The notes beneath the pieces were generated by a model. It worked only from the letters and a program-made list of their open reading frames with translations, did no database searches and was not told the origin of the DNA. From NCBI GenBank assembly GCA_027038385.1, contig JALVXE010000200.1, positions 1 to 5,957 on the forward strand: a DNA stretch of 5,957 bases. The letters are read 5' to 3'. The position numbers and the translations under genes are program-made. This document shows, piece by piece, positions 5,343 to 5,957 of this stretch. Positions within the stretch are counted from its first letter, which is position 1; every line of letters begins with the position of its first letter. The DNA is from Thermotogaceae bacterium (GTDB lineage Bacteria; Thermotogota; Thermotogae; Thermotogales; Thermotogaceae).

Positions 5343-5957
5343 GAAGGCGTACCTCCCGCTAAACATAGCAGTTGTGAAGAAGGCAACTCCCCAAGCGATC
5401 ACCGTGAAAATCTCACGGGAGATCTTAACTCCTAAAAAGAGGAGTTCCTTTCTGAATGCCATGTTTGCGTTGTATATTGGGCTGATCGAGACTATCTTTC
5501 TCACCACTTTGGGCATCTGGCTGGTAGCCACGAAGTTCCCACTTGCCAATATCGACACCGTTATGAAAAATATCATAAGAAGGTTGGCCGTAGGCCTGTT
5601 GGGAGAGAAAACGGATATCAGGAACCCAAGAGACGCGTATATCAACGATATTATTGATATCACTGGTACCCTAACCGCCGCGTTTATCAGCGTTCCGCTT
5701 ATCAGATATACTATGACGTATGACATTGAGGACGCGAGTATCCCTATTATAGTGTAGACCAAGATGTTTGAGGTGGCGTACATGTAAGGGTTTATCCTGC
5801 CAACCTTGTATATATCCAGCAAGCCTCTTTCTCTGTCATCAATGGCCAAGTGTATAGAGAGAGTCAATATCGCGAGCACCCCAGATAGGAGCACCACAGC
5901 AGGTGATAACAGGACGTCGAAGTTAAGCTCTTTGGATTCTGGTGGCCTCCAAAAGAC
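5334..5957 (-). CDS. ABC-2 type transporter permease, partial (5' end outside window)
   Basis: The C-terminal 207 residues of a membrane permease of the ABC-2 family; the frame is open through the window edge at 5957, so the GTG at 5897 is not the real start. The visible part begins with a short non-membrane stretch (VFWRPPESKELNFD) followed by helices at about residues 18-40, 64-86, 93-118, 122-142 and 183-201. Between the first two lies DDRERGLLDIYKVGRINPYM (40-59), equivalent to the E-(K/R)-E-(R/K)-G-T coupling motif of ABC-2 permeases. SPIYNANMAFRKELLFLG (159-176) fits the conserved loop before the last helix. The large extracytoplasmic region and first helix typical of the NatB-like branch would be upstream, and the ATPase subunit is expected there too. 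The substrate is unknown; relatives export sodium, antibiotics, lipids or polysaccharides. The stop codon is embedded in the Shine-Dalgarno site of the thioesterase gene. Confidence 0.85.
   Translation of the reverse strand, partial: VFWRPPESKELNFDVLLSPAVVLLSGVLAILTLSIHLAIDDRERGLLDIYKVGRINPYMYATSNILVYTIIGILASSMSYVIVYLISGTLINAAVRVPVISIISLIYASLGFLISVFSPNRPTANLLMIFFITVSILASGNFVATSQMPKVVRKIVSISPIYNANMAFRKELLFLGVKISREIFTVIAWGVAFFTTAMFSGRYAFRR

Noticed and set aside
4925..5386. Longer thioesterase reading frame starting at 5386
   Set aside because: The added 19 residues lie within the permease gene, do not resemble hotdog proteins, and the ATG at 5329 has a perfect Shine-Dalgarno site.
5334..5897. 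Permease starting at the GTG at 5897 as a complete short protein
   Set aside because: The frame is open for 20 more codons to the window edge, and the ABC-2 fold needs at least one more N-terminal helix, so the gene is cut by the window.

Overview
The window is gene-dense and every supported gene lies on the minus strand, so transcription reads from high to low coordinates. In that order the genes are: an ABC-2 type transporter permease (5' end outside the window), a PaaI-like hotdog thioesterase, a YfcE-type metallophosphoesterase, an S41 carboxy-terminal processing protease with a PDZ domain, a small single-pass membrane protein of unknown function, a small multi-pass membrane protein of unknown function, and a large two-repeat RND/MMPL exporter. 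The last ~45 bases (positions 1-44) may hold the first codons of a further gene. No RNA gene, mobile element, CRISPR array or convincing terminator or promoter was seen.

The source looks like a thermophilic bacterium, most likely of the Thermotogota. The support is indirect: proteins rich in Lys/Glu/Val/Ile, frequent AGA/AGG arginine and ATA isoleucine codons, strong GGAGGTG-type Shine-Dalgarno sites, and almost no intergenic DNA. Base composition appears to be in the mid-40s % GC by eye (not counted). No ribosomal or other marker gene is present, so the phylum is an inference.

The genes are packed as one probable operon. PaaI/YfcE, S41/small protein and small protein/multi-pass protein are joined by ATGA stop-start overlaps. 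YfcE and S41 overlap by 14 bases, the permease stop codon sits inside the Shine-Dalgarno site of the thioesterase gene, and the multi-pass gene overlaps the RND gene by 4 or 40 bases depending on which RND start is used. The first three downstream genes have strong Shine-Dalgarno sites; the two small membrane genes have weak ones and probably depend on translational coupling.

Functionally the window is mostly about the cell envelope: an ABC exporter component, an envelope protease and an RND exporter of the COG1033/MMPL type that may move lipids or hydrophobic molecules, with two unrecognised small membrane proteins between the protease and the exporter. Two cytoplasmic enzymes (thioesterase, phosphodiesterase) sit within the same transcript. 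The least explained part, and the best candidate for something undescribed, is the protease - bitopic protein - multi-pass protein - RND exporter block at 50-4381.
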